A stretch of DNA of 64,000 bases. Origin: Paramacrobiotus metropolitanus (Eukaryota > Tardigrada > Eutardigrada > Parachela > Macrobiotidae). Made by a program: the position numbers and the translations under genes. The stretch spans positions 1,426,001-1,490,000 of the forward strand of contig NW_026570237.1 of assembly GCF_019649055.1 (NCBI RefSeq), given 5' to 3'. This document shows positions 48,294 to 59,880 of this stretch, piece by piece (position 1 is the first letter of the stretch; each line of letters begins with the position of its first letter). The notes under the pieces are model-generated. The model was not told the DNA's origin and ran no database searches. It saw only the letters and a program-made list of their open reading frames with translations.

Positions 48294-48433
48294 ACGACGT
48301 CTGGTCGATCGAACTGTTAATTTTTTTATGATCATTCGCAATTGGAAATTTGTAGATGTACAGAAGGGTTTGTACAAACTTTTGCAGTACGTTGTTCACT
48401 GTTTCTCACCAATATTCTGACTGTACCAGTCTG

Positions 48434-48439
48434 AATAAA
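48434..48439 (+). terminator. Poly(A) signal candidate for PRDM-E
   Basis: AATAAA lies 141 bp after the stop of gene E. Confidence 0.45.
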
Positions 48440-48954
48440 GCTGATTTTATTTAGTACTCGTACAAATGGCTGCGATTGCATACACTGATAGACATGATCT
48501 AAAAAGAATGACAAGCCCATTCTAACGGCATTTCAAAAATCCATACGCTCACTGTACTTATTGTGTTAATCATTATTTAGTGACAAAAAGCTAAAAACCG
48601 ACCAAAATCAGAGGTTAAAACTTCAAAGTTTCTTCTACCGGCTCAAACGACGCACTGAACAATAATAATTTCCGCAGTCTTCACCTCCACCACTGCCTGA
48701 AAAGCGCCTGTCAACTACTGATCTATTCCTCTTTTCAAAGCCTGGGCGGTTCGTTTCCTGGGGGGCATCTGGGGCGGTTCGTTTCCTGGTATCCAATATG
48801 TAACTGAAGTCACCATCCATTCCCAATGGCGATGCGGGATCACGCTCTCGTAAGCCTTTACAATCAGCACTACTCTGTACTCGTTTCTCCTGGGAATGAT
48901 ACGGCCGGCAAAAAAGACCAGGAACGCAAGGACGCATTCTCTTCAATATCCTGT

Positions 48955-50713
48955 TCAATCACTGTCATCCAATGAGCCATCTCTTCCGCCGGGCGACGCA
49001 GCGGCGGCAGCTTCGACAAATTCCCACAATTGCCGCTTCAACGGCATCAGCGAAGAAAATGCGTCGACGGAGAGCTGCGCTACCGGTACCGTCAGGTTAA
49101 AATAGACGATGTTACATTGCTTCCACAGGATTCGGTCACAGCATGACAGCATCAACAACATCAGCTCAGCCACCTCCTCCACTACCACCTTCCGCTGAGC
49201 TACTTCGTCCAGTTTGTAGTCGAAAAAACCATCCTCCGCCCTCCTGAAAATGCACCCGTAGAACACCAGCGCCGGCAGCCGGCTGACGCTGCAGATGTGC
49301 TGGATAAGCTTGGCTAAATCCATGCATCGACTCATGTTCAGACCCATGATAATCGCCATCCTGCTGCGGCTGTGCAGACACTTCAGCAGTCCAGCCGCCA
49401 CCCAGAATGCTCCTTCTTCCTCCAGGGAAAGTATTGCACCGTAAGCGCCGTCTCTGCCGGACATGCGCACATCCGGGAAACTGGCTTCCTGAGTGAGAAT
49501 GCTGTTCCACAAGGAGCAGATCCGCCGACAGCGGAAGCGCTCGATGGAGTCCAGCGACTGGAAGATCTCCACCATCAACTCAACCGGCAACCACCAACGA
49601 CGTTTAACGCTTTTTCGCTGCTCACTACCTGGGCTGTTCGCCCTGTGACCCGTCACCCAGCGCGATTCACCGGAGGTGAAACCACCCTTCTGCTCATTCT
49701 TCGCCCAGCAGTACGTCTTTCTGTAAAAAAACTCACGTTTACAAATTATTTTTCACATTTTCAAATTATTTTTCGTTGTCTAAGAGCGTTTACCAATCTT
49801 TACTCATTTGATCTCCACTTATACGTAATTCTTGCTTTTGATATTTTCTTAGTTATTCCGTGTTTATTTATTACTGTATTATCTCCACAGTAGCAGAACA
49901 GTAGCCATCTCCGTTCAGTGGCGACTGGCGATATTACATCTCAAAATTCAGAAGCCTCTAGATGGGAAACTTGTTTGGCTATTTTTTAAAATTTTTTACT
50001 TGTTCGGCTTAATTTAACGATATAAAAACATCCAAATTTTTTTCCGGGCTTATTTTTCAAAACCCACAATAATTACAAGCTAGCATTAATTAAAAACTTA
50101 CCATTTTCATCATTTTCACTGGTTTAAAGTACCAACCGTCGGCGTGCAGGTACTGCACCGTTGAGCCGAGCAGCGACGTGCACAACACACCAAGCCGTTC
50201 TCTCAGTTCGCGCTTGAAGACCTCTTTGAGCCAGTGCGATTCCCACGCCCAGCCGACGCCGGGCAGCTTACGGGAATGGATAATAAAATGGCCCTCCCAC
50301 ACCTTGAGCTCCCCCCGTAGATACCGGACCGTGGGCGGTTGGCGTACCTGCTCCATGGGGAAGAGCTCGCGGACAGTGCGGTCCGGCAGCTGCACTTCCA
50401 CCAACTGCGCATAGCCCGGGCGGTACTCGCCCAGATCGATCACCTGGCCTGGGTACCAGATCCAGGCGCCCGTGGTCGGAGAGCGCAACAGGACTTGCGC
50501 GTCACGTGTGGCTCGAGAAAAGTGGTTGTAGAAGCAATGGAAAATGCGCCCGAATTTAATGAACTTGGCACGCTGGTTCTCGCATCCAAAATCAATGATC
50601 AGGCCGCCTTCCGCCACGTTGATTACATGGCCGTGCTTGAGTTTTTTCGACTTCATGCGGACGTCCACGGCGTTCCATGCGCTCACACTGTGTTTACGGC
50701 CGCAGAACAGCAT
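48955..50713 (-). CDS. F-box protein with N-terminal Tudor-like region, copy 3
   Basis: Two exons, 50713-50102 and about 49716-48955, some 457 residues. The first exon has AWNAVDVRMKSKKLKHGHVI, LLRSPTTGAWIWYPG and VEVQLPDRTVRELFP. The second has a WAKNEQKGGF entry motif, then an F-box (LPVELMVEIFQSLDSIERFR, followed by CRRICSLWN). The start of exon 2 is uncertain: the plain acceptor (ACAG) is one base out of frame, and an AAAG four bases further in restores it. Between the F-box and the tail it has an extra segment around VAQRKVVVEEVAELML not seen in copy 2. It diverges most of the three. Head-to-head with PRDM-F, 524 bp apart. Confidence 0.7.
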
Positions 50714-51237
50714 CGCGGACTCCGTGGTTCGTGTCTTCGTGCCTGTGCAGATTAAGCCAGAAACTGAATTGATCACGCAGCAAGCAACTACCGTCAGTGG
50801 TCAAAACCGGATCTTGATATCTGCTTATAATCTGCGGCATATAAGCTGCAGGAATAGCGAATTGCTGACGAGGTAGCACAATAAAAAAATACTAATGAAG
50901 ATTCCCAAATCTACGACAGATCACAACTTCAGCGCAAAATATTTTCAACACTTTGGGTTTTTATTGGCTCGTTATTTGGGCCATTTGTTAACGTACTTTT
51001 CATTATGGGCGGCAGACTGGTACGCACCAATTTACACGGTACACACAACTTGCTACAATGGGTACTTCTTCTTATTTTACACTTTTTTTGCAGTGGAATT
51101 TCAGAATCGCTAGTAGTTTTTATCTCCTTCTTCGGATCTTCTTGCGTATTGTTTTATATCTTTTTCGCAAAGTTCAGTTGTTACAGTATTTCGGATCAAC
51201 CGTTCAGCTGCACTAGCATTCTGCTGAATCCCAAAGT
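50714..51237. promoter_or_regulatory. Bidirectional promoter, F-box copy 3 / PRDM-F
   Basis: 524 bp between start codons. The two-part GGGCGGCAGAC/TACGCAC motif is at 51007-51027, 294 bp from the F-box start and 231 bp from the PRDM start. A TTTTTCGCAA block follows at about 51,161. Confidence 0.65.
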
Positions 51238-54200
51238 ATGCAAGGCAGTTCGAACGCGCTGCCATTACTGCCTGATGGGCAGAGTTTTCACGACAGCCTC
51301 TGTGAGTTTGCTGCATGACCCGTCTGTTAGAAATGGTCTACCTGAAAATAGGTGCTTGTTGCTGGAAAATGGCCAGTGTTATGCTAAAGCTAAAGCTCTT
51401 TAGTTGTTGCGATGACTCGCTGCCCTTGCCATGATTGCAGACTGGTGTGATTTCTGCGTGAAGCATGCCTGCATGAGCGTGTGTGTCGAATGTCGATTTC
51501 ACTAACGCTGCGCTTTGATTAACCTGCAGATTGCGAGAAGTGCCAGTGTTTCCTGCGAGAGCCCTGTTGGCAGCATGCAGTGCTCGTGCAGGATGAATAC
51601 AGTCTCCCGCTGGCCTTTGCTAGTTTGCCCGATATTTTGGCTTTCCATCATGACGGTCGACAGACTCAACACCAGAATGTGTTGCAGCCTCCAGAGAACA
51701 GCAACAGTGAGTGCAGGCAGCATTGCAGTCTTTGCTGTGACATTCTACTCGTATCATAATAAAAATAAAGATTTTTGTTTTTTTATACTAGCAAAATTTT
51801 TTCGTTTGAAGTGTTTGCAATTTGTGCATTTTATTTCGATTTGCCCCGTTAGTCGCGGTTATTCTTTAACGTTGTATCGTAGTACTAGTTGGCAATTCAT
51901 ATGCAGTAACTACGGTAGTAACTACTGTATATACAGTACTATTAGTACTTAAATTATTAAATTAATAGGAATTATTAATATGGATGAACCGTTGGTGTGA
52001 TATCGCTCTGTTTTGTGCCGTTTAGATTTGCCTACCAACGTTTGCTCTGTTTAAGAGCTTTGACCTAAATTCTTATTTAATGACCATCGGTTCCATCGCT
52101 TTGATCTAAAATTTTAGTTCCATCGGTTGTGGCACGAACGGCCATCCGTCCACAGACGATGTTCGGACCCTTTATAGCGCCTGTATGCGATGCCGGTGCA
52201 GCGCATTCGCAGCATTCGCAGACATATTCATCGGCCGACGGGCAGTGTGTGACGTTCAATCTAGAGAACGATCGTTGGTGCAACTGGATGAAGTTGGTCA
52301 GGACGGCTGACCACGGCCAACACAACCTCCGTGTCTTCATCCGGGAACGGAAAGTCCGCTTCGCGGCCGTCAAGGTCATTCTTCCCGGTGAAGAACTCAC
52401 ACTGGCGCTGTGTAAGCAGGATATCGATCGGAAGGAAATCATCACGACCATGTGAACTATGTCGCAGTGTCTGTGGGTAAGACGCAAGTCGCAAGGCACT
52501 GATGAAGTATTGCTCATACGCTTGTCTCTATTACTAGTGGGTTTTGTGATCGGTTCTTAGATTCCGTGGAAGTAAAGCACTGCTCAGGTGTATCTTCACG
52601 TAATATTCATGCTTAGATTGCGCGATTAGCGGTACTGGGATAGCCGAAGATGCTTCAGCAATCAAGTGCGAGGATGATGAATATGGAGATGATAATACGC
52701 CAGCAATGTCGGCGGACGTTCCACTCAACCTCGTTGCTGGTTGTTTCCCATTTGACGGCTATCAGCTGACTTTGGCACAAGATGAGGCAGGTGTGCTACC
52801 TCAGTCCCCAGCACTGCCAGCGCATTCAGATGCACAACCGCCTGCGTTACGCATTGTTCAGCGCGAAGGCTCTCCCGAGTATCCGTTTCTTTCCGGCTTC
52901 GGCTCAACTGCATCTGATGCGTTGTCGGAGGAAGCTCTCTGTCCGGGGAAACGGTTCAAACGGAGCAGTGCAGAGAAAGAATCAGTCTTTTTTATGTCGG
53001 AGGAGAGGCCCTTCGCGCATGTTTATTCCCTTCGTGGGCGAAATGTAGTACGCACTGGTTTATCCTGTAATGATGCGGATTTGTCCGACAGCAGCGATGA
53101 AAATTTCTGTTTATCGGGGAACAGCGGTACGGTGATATCGATCATTGTTCTGATCCAGGATTCAGGTTGGCCTTATTTTTTTCTTCTGCTTGTAGATTCT
53201 TCAACTACCGATGCCGAATCTTGTAGCGAAATGGAAGAGGATCTGGAATATTCAACAACAAAAAGTGAGCGCGGTCGAACAATCTGCACGAAATGAGTAA
53301 TTCTTCTGAGTATCAGTCATTGAGTTATGCGTGTTTGCAGAACGAGGCAGAAAACGTCGCGCGATTGATGCGAGAGGTACGAGATCTCCACCCAAAATTG
53401 GAGCTATGATTCGAGAAGACGCCGCTGATACAGGGTTACTGACTAATGGTACAGTAACTATCTGCGTTCGTACTAAAGACCACAGCGCCATAATCGTATC
53501 AGTTCAGTTTACAGGGCGAAAGAGCCGAATGAACTACCTCCAGCCAGGAGCAACAAACGCGGGCAAAGGCATGAAGAACAAATGCGACGATTGAATGCGG
53601 TTGCCAAGGTTAATCCCTTCCAGTTTTCCTCGCGAAAGGAACGTCGCGCTGCATGGACAGCAGCGTGGCAGGCGTACCAGGATGATGCGGAAGTTGACCA
53701 TCGGCAGCGGAAATCGCAGAAAGTCACGTTCACATGGAAATATTTACGGAGATATATCAAAATGCATTTGGATGATTTTCCCCAAACGCTGGATCGCTAC
53801 AACGAAGATACCGCCAGGGAAAGCAGACGACAGTATATCCAAGTTATGCGAGTGATAGCAGAGCAGGCTGGAAAGGATTATGCCAATAATGCGCATCCCT
53901 TGACCATTGACAAGAATGTCGACGCAGTTGGGGTGGATATGTTCAGTGTCGTAGTTGACACTCAGAATACACCATCCACACGGCGGTCTGTTAAAAATCA
54001 CTCCAACAGCCGCTACGTAAGCTATGTATACCGTTTCGTATGCTGGGAGTGCTCGTTGCATTTCAAGGATGAAAACCTGCTGAATCTCCATAATTTGCAA
54101 CACAGCGGTGCGCCCAACGAAAGCACGATCTCACTGGATTGTCCCGCTTGTCGACGATCGTTCCAGAAGCTGCCGAATTTATTGCATCATGTCATGGATC

Positions 54201-55360
54201 ACGGCGTGAAAGCCTCGCAGATTGTCCATTTTATCCCGACAGCTGACCCCACCATCATGAGCTTTGCTTCCGGTACGGCGGCTCCCATGGATGTGCTGGC
54301 GCAGAGTCATGACGCGCATGAGACGTGCTTCATGTACACTTGCGGATTGGCTCAGTGCGGACTTCGATTTTGCACGGAGACGATGGCGGATTTGCACCAA
54401 CTTAGTCACCGCGTGCCGGATAATTACCAAGGCGAAGATGTTTGTGCGGGATGCAACTATGTGGCTGCCCATGCGGAGGATTTGCTGAAGCACGTCGCTC
54501 GGCATGGAGCGAAAGCCAGCGATCGAAAACTGTGTCGTTTGTGTGGAGAGTTTGTGGAGAATATGGTGGTGCATGTCCAGACTAATCACAAGGAAGAATA
54601 TCTCAAGTACGAAGCGGGTTTAACTCTCCCCTGCGACCATTGCGACAAACTATTTCGAACATCTATCCATCTCGCCACGCATAAAGTGGTAGATATTTTG
54701 CAATACTTCAGCTAAGCCTAGCGGAATACTTATGAATTTGCTTTTTACTCGTTGTTTTTGTCCTTCTTAGTGGGCACACAAAGGTGAACAAGGGCGACTA
54801 AGATGTCTGGTTTGTGCAAAACCGTTCCCGACGAACCATCAGCTGCATGCACATGTAGAAAAGGAGCACACAACGGGTTTAACGTGTGTGGTGTGCCAAA
54901 AAAGCTATTCAAGATACGACCGCTTATATGAGCACGCGAAAACGCACAAGGAGGTCCATATTTGTCCCACTTGTGGCTCGGTGTTCCGCTCTAAAAGGAG
55001 CTTAGTGCAGCATGAGCCCATTCACCGCTCGGACTATTCAAATGCCATTTGTGTGACAAGGCCTTCAAGAGATCCTGCAACTTGTCGCAGCATAAAATGA
55101 TCGTGCACACGGATAAAATGCGCAAGAAGCGTCAAGCAAAACGGGAGGAAATGCGGCGGAAGGGAGTGGTCAGCGAGTACAAGTGTCCACGACGGAGGAT
55201 GCGCTACGACGAGTTTCCGTATAAATGCGAAGAATGCCGGCTCGGCTGGATGCTGCTGGGTAATTTGCAGCAACATCAACGGAAGAAGCATTCCGATCCT
55301 ACCGAAAATGTTCAAACTGGCCCTAGTCATTCGGTGTCTGCTCCCAACGGAAACGCTTAA
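51238..55360 (+). pseudogene. PRDM-like gene F, single finger module, two frame breaks
   Basis: Eight exons: 51238-51301, 51530-51706, 52118-52476, 52617-53126, 53196-53264, 53341-53448, 53508-54688 and 54771-55360. The knuckle exon is nine bases longer than in the sisters. The SET exon has a 9-bp in-frame duplication (CATTCGCAG, giving HSQHSQ) and then a 1-bp deletion near 52,447 that brings a TGA into frame before the exon end. The linker, basic and NPFQ/finger exons are open and intact. The last exon has a 4-bp deletion near 55,039 within the third/fourth finger. A finger-only product would need an internal start. Inactivation seems recent because all splice borders survive. Confidence 0.7.
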
Positions 55361-56280
55361 ACGAAGTCTGATCGATCTGTTTAATTTTTTACGATAATTC
55401 GCAATAAGAAATTTGTAGAAACTGCAGGACTTGTGCAAATTTTTACGTTGTTGAGAATATTCTATAATTATACAAGCCTGTTATACAGACTGCTTTATTA
55501 TAAAACTCGTACGAATGGCTGCTTACAGAGACTGATAGACATGATCAAATCCATTCCGAGTCCATTTCAAAAATCCGTACCGTACGTATTGTATTAAATG
55601 ATTATTATAAATTGACACTGTAAAGTAACATCAAAAGCACAAAAACTGACAGAAACAGTGGTTTTAAGTTTTTTCTACCGGCTCAAAACGAAGCGCTAAA
55701 CAATAATTCCCGCAGTCGTCACCATCGCACTATGAGCGTGGACCTGATGAAGGTTCACGCGTAGGAACAGAATTGACGGAATTCTGCCTACCAAAAAGCC
55801 TGGCAGTGCTATAAAAGCGCCTACGCTACAGAAAGCGAGAAATGGCGTGACTGCTAGGAATTTATAACAAGACTAAATTCGATAGAATTTCCTCGTGGGC
55901 AACTCCGCATTGCTGACTGCAGCAAGCGTGGAAAAATGCGCACGTAGCCGCCACACAGTGCGGGTGCGCGCAGAACACCATGCTTTCGCCACGCGTAAGG
56001 CGGGCGCGCAATGAACACACAACAGACTGCCAAAGCGAGGGTGTACGCATGTACGCCTGCGCTCACATGCCTCTGGGAGGGAGGCTGAGCTCCGTCGAAG
56101 CAAATCCACGTCCAATTCCTTGGGATCCTTGACGGCTCGTCTGTGTGTTTAATAAAACATCGAGATTTAATCTCCCTTTAACATCACAAATTCCAATTAC
56201 ATGTGTGAATAAAGAGATCTCGAAACAAAAGAAAAAACAGTAAAAAAATATCAACAGAATTCTTTATCAAAACGACTAGG
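55361..56280. other. Right end of the gene array and junction to the retroelement region
   Basis: 3' flank of gene F resembles those of the sister genes up to about 55,730, where the phrase AATTCCCGCAGTCGTCACC matches the 3' flank of the F-box copies (30,907; 41,609; 48,668). Similarity then stops. 55,860-56,170 is GC-rich with several CACACA/GCGC words and could hold an LTR, but I could not define its ends. Confidence 0.45.
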
Positions 56281-56833
56281 ATCCTCCGACTCCTAAAGGT
56301 CACTGGGTCCTGTCAACCGTAATCCGCTTTGGTCCATTCCGCTCTTTTGAGCAATCTTTACCATCACAAATGAGATCCGCTTTAGGAATAGGTGCGTATC
56401 AAGTACGACTTCCGAATACTGCTGCTTCATCTTTGGATAATTCGCGTATCAAGTACGACTTCTGCAAAATGAGATTCTTCCTCTTGGACATGGAGGGACG
56501 TCTTGAAAGACAAGCATAATGCTTCCTCCCTGGTAAGGTCATTCTCTTTTTCTTGATGACTCTCTTGAGCCGTGAAGTTCTCAAGGGTCATCCTTTCTCT
56601 TCTGATGTGCGACTCAATTGGGCCTTGACGATCCCAAAAGGTCATCCATTTTCCATCATAAGTTCCATATTAAAGGTCATGGAGGGACTTAGCCGATTTT
56701 TGGCTTTCAAGCAATTCTGCTTGCCTCCCTGATAAAGGTCATCCATCTTTTCAACCGTTTTCTTCTGTCGCACATCCTTTCCTTTCTTTTAGTGCTAATT
56801 GACGCGCACTTTTCTTCTTTTCCTTACCAGGTT

Positions 56834-57240
56834 CGAGGGCCGGTTAACGCCGTAACTCCTCTTCTTCTGAGGCCGGTTATCGCCGTAACCTCAACTTCTA
56901 AAAGTTTTTACTCCTATTTTCTTGAACTCTTTCTCTTTTTCACCCTTGTGGCTTCTGACATTCCTTAAGAGTGTGCCGACTAAGTAGGCCGCAACTACAC
57001 TCTAGAAGTGACGTTTAAATGTAATGAGGAAGGCCGGTTAACGCCGTTACTCTTCCTGCTTCGAGGGCCGGATGACCTCCGTAACTCCCCATACTGCAGA
57101 TCGCCTTGATCCCCTGCAACAAAATTCTGAAAACCACAAAACACGAACGGTATGACAGTTCAAAAAGTTACGTCTCCTTCGCCCTAATACTGTACCTTCA
57201 ATACCATTCTCGTGCTGCCGACTGATGGCCGTAACTAGCA
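56834..57240. repeat. Array of five hairpins with a shared GCCGGTTAACGCCGTAAC core
   Basis: Copies at about 56,834-56,860, 56,869-56,893, 57,026-57,057, 57,063-57,089 and 57,211-57,240. Each has a core close to GCCGGTTAACGCCGTAAC flanked by arms that pair: GAG/CTC, GAGG/CCTC, GGAAG/CTTCC and GTGCT/AGCAC. Arm sequence changes between copies while pairing is kept. Confidence 0.7.
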
Positions 57241-57478
57241 CATCAGCGATGCCCTAAAGGTCATCACTGATCATTTGAACCATTGTCGCGGTTCCGATCG
57301 AAACGTCTTTGTTTTTCATTCTGATCAGACGTTCGATCTCGAGGTTCCCTTTCCCTCTCTTGCAGCTCGTCTCCTTCGCTCCGGCTGCTAGTAGCACTGT
57401 GACGATTTCGGTCACGTCTGCGATGAATACGGATCAAATGCTTTTCATGCATCAACCGTCCATACTTTTTAAGTCCCG

Positions 57479-57666
57479 TGACCTTTCTCGAGGATGATGG
57501 GATGACCTTTCGCAGACGCGTGACCTTTCCAATTCTCGTGACCTTTTCGAGAATGATCGGATGACCTTTCATAAACGCATGACCTTTCATGTTTCCATAA
57601 CCTTTGTCGAGGATGATCGGATGACCTTTCGTACACATGTGACCTTTCATTCCTGTCGGCTGACCT
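57479..57666. repeat. Periodic TGACCT array, 20-bp subunits in a 60-bp higher-order repeat
   Basis: TGACCT (AGGTCA on the other strand) starts at 57479, 57503, 57521, 57539, 57562, 57580, 57622, 57640 and 57661, with a one-base variant at 57598. The spacings repeat as 24-18-18, about three times, and GATGATCGGATGACCTTTC recurs every 60 bp. On the minus strand it encodes repeating KGHPIILEK-like peptides. Confidence 0.85.
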
Positions 57667-58717
57667 TGCCAAGCCCGACTGATACGTTTCTCTCGGCGGT
57701 GATTTCGGTCGTTTGAACTCGCCTCTCTTGAAATTTCTTTCGGTCTCCGTCATTTCGTTTTGCTGCATGAGGAATTTGCGCATGTTCTCAATTTTGTCCT
57801 CGATCAAAATTTTGATGACTTGCGACCATCGGCCTTTTCCGTCAGGTTGACCTTTTCTTGCAGGAATATTGTATGTTCCTCTTTGTTAGTGAGAGTGGGT
57901 CCTTAAGGATGATGTCCAATTGCTGGATGAGTGATTCGCGTATAATCGCCTCCTGTACGTCTTGTTTCTTAAATATCGCGTCCGAAACGGGTGCTGCAAG
58001 TCCCGCATGACCTTTATCTGCATTGGCTAAACCCTTCTCTGCCGCAGCTTTCTTTCTTTCTTTCAAACGCTTTCTTTCTGCTTCACGCTTTTCTTGCATT
58101 ATTTGCTTTCTAAACGCATTCGCTTCCGCAGTTTTAGGAGGTTCAAGGGTGACGTCCCATCCAGGTCTGCGTCCTACCCACATTCGGTATTTATCCTCCA
58201 AAATCACTCTATCTTCGGGCGATAGTTTCAGCCACGTTTTCTTCTGACCAGGTGTCGAAATACATCTAGGTTGCCTCTTTTGCTTCCTGCGGAATTACCA
58301 GGAGTTGATTTGGCATCGGCACGGCGACCACGCATTCCCAACAAGGGAATCGTTCACCTGAAAGAATGTTGTTGCGCTTGCAATCCGGGCAATCCTTGTT
58401 GTAATTTGTCAACGGGTCGCCGGTGACCTTTACGATCGACGGTCTCCGTCCCTTCTCTGTCTTCTGATCAGTTTGGCTCCGTTCAGCCATTTTTCTCAGT
58501 TTTCACCTACAATCTCAAAATTTGTAAGTCCCGTGACCTTTCATTGTTTTCATTTTCCAACGTCTATCTTTAAGCCTATGATAAAAAGGCTATTCAGTGC
58601 TGAGCTGAAACTTTTCGCTGCTCTTTGATGATGACCTTTGTCATCCTTCTTTAGCTGAACCATTCTCAACTGTATGTGGATGACCTTTTCCCATCTTAGC
58701 TCATTCGCTACTCTTCT

Positions 58718-58770
58718 TGTAGAGTGTGGTTCGAAAATAATTTGAGAACTACGGTCTGCTCATCTCCTTC
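58718..58770. repeat. GGTTCGAAA stem-loop repeat, copy 1 (degenerate)
   Basis: TAGAGTGTGGTTCGAAA followed by ACTACGGTCTGC. The arms pair only partly. Same layout as the copies at 59.73, 59.83, 60.09 and 61.77 kb. Confidence 0.5.
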
Positions 58771-59730
58771 TCGTTTCTGGTTCTGATTCTTCATTTTGTG
58801 TGGTAGACCTTCCTCCCACACTTTGCTTCTTGCTAATGTACGGTGACCTTTCTCTGCTTCATCAGCGCCATGACCTTTCAGTCCTTCCTTCGATGTGTGT
58901 GCTAAGTTCTCCGCTGAGTTCTTTAACTGGGCGCTTCTTCTCCTTCTCATCGCTTGAGCTCGGGTGACCTTCCCCCCCGGCTGCAATTTCTGCTGCCCTT
59001 TAGATCCCAGCTTGCCGGATAAAGTCTGATGACCTTTATCTTCCAACGTTTCAGCTTAAGTCTGGTGACCTTTAGCTGCAAACTTTTTGGATGAAGTCTG
59101 ATGACCTTTTTCTTCCAACATTTTCGGCTAAAGTCTGGTGACCTTTTAGCCTCAATCGCTTCTTGAACCTTCTCTCCTTGACTGCTCAGTACCGTTCTCT
59201 CATGAGCAACTGTAAACGAAGTCAATTTCATTCTTCTTCTCTTTCATTGTTCTCGAGCTCGGGTGACCTTCCGCCCCGGCAAAACTTCCCGCTAATGTCT
59301 GATGACCTTTAGGTGTTTCACTCGCTCTTTGATCCGTCCGTTCTTTTTTTTTTTGTTTTGCGCCAATCGTTCATGAGCGATTTTCATTCAACGGCGTGAT
59401 CGGAAATGTCTTCGATTAGCGGGTTTATTTCTGATGACCTTTATGCCGTCCCATGTTCCGGTCATAATATCATAAACTCCTATAAGCCTGACTTTCGGGT
59501 TTATTTGTTTTCGTCCTTTAGTTATCCGATCAAGTAATGCTTTGTCGGCTTCGTCTTCATCTTGAACTTCCCCTCTCAGAATCTGTTCTGGAGTTGGCTT
59601 CGGAGTTTTCTTCGTTTTCTTGACCTTTCGCTTCTCAATTTCGTTCGCGATCCGTTGGCCAAGTTGGTCGGCTTTTTCTTTGACGGCTTTTATTTGTTCC
59701 GCTCTTGAGAGGTCATCTGTGGCGCTGGTA

Positions 59731-59772
59731 GCAGAATATGGTTCGAAAGTGTCTTGAGGTTTACGCTCTGCT
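59731..59772. repeat. GGTTCGAAA stem-loop repeat, copy 2
   Basis: GCAGAATATGGTTCGAAAGT then TTACGCTCTGC. The right arm is exact and the left arm is mutated. Confidence 0.55.
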
Positions 59773-59829
59773 ACTCTGCGAGCAGGCCCAACCATTTTCG
59801 CTCTTGAAAGGTCGTCTCTAATGTTAGTA

Positions 59830-59880
59830 GCGGAGCGTGGTTCGAAAGTAGGCGCCACTTGAGATCCATGCTCTGTGCTT
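59830..59880. repeat. GGTTCGAAA stem-loop repeat, copy 3
   Basis: GCGGAGCGTGGTTCGAAAGT then CATGCTCTGTGC. The loop is about ten bases longer than in the other copies. Confidence 0.5.

Noticed and set aside
56160-56190. TGTTAAAGGGAG (minus) as the start of the 3' LTR
   Set aside because: No purine tract precedes it and no matching end could be found without the 5' LTR, which is outside the window.
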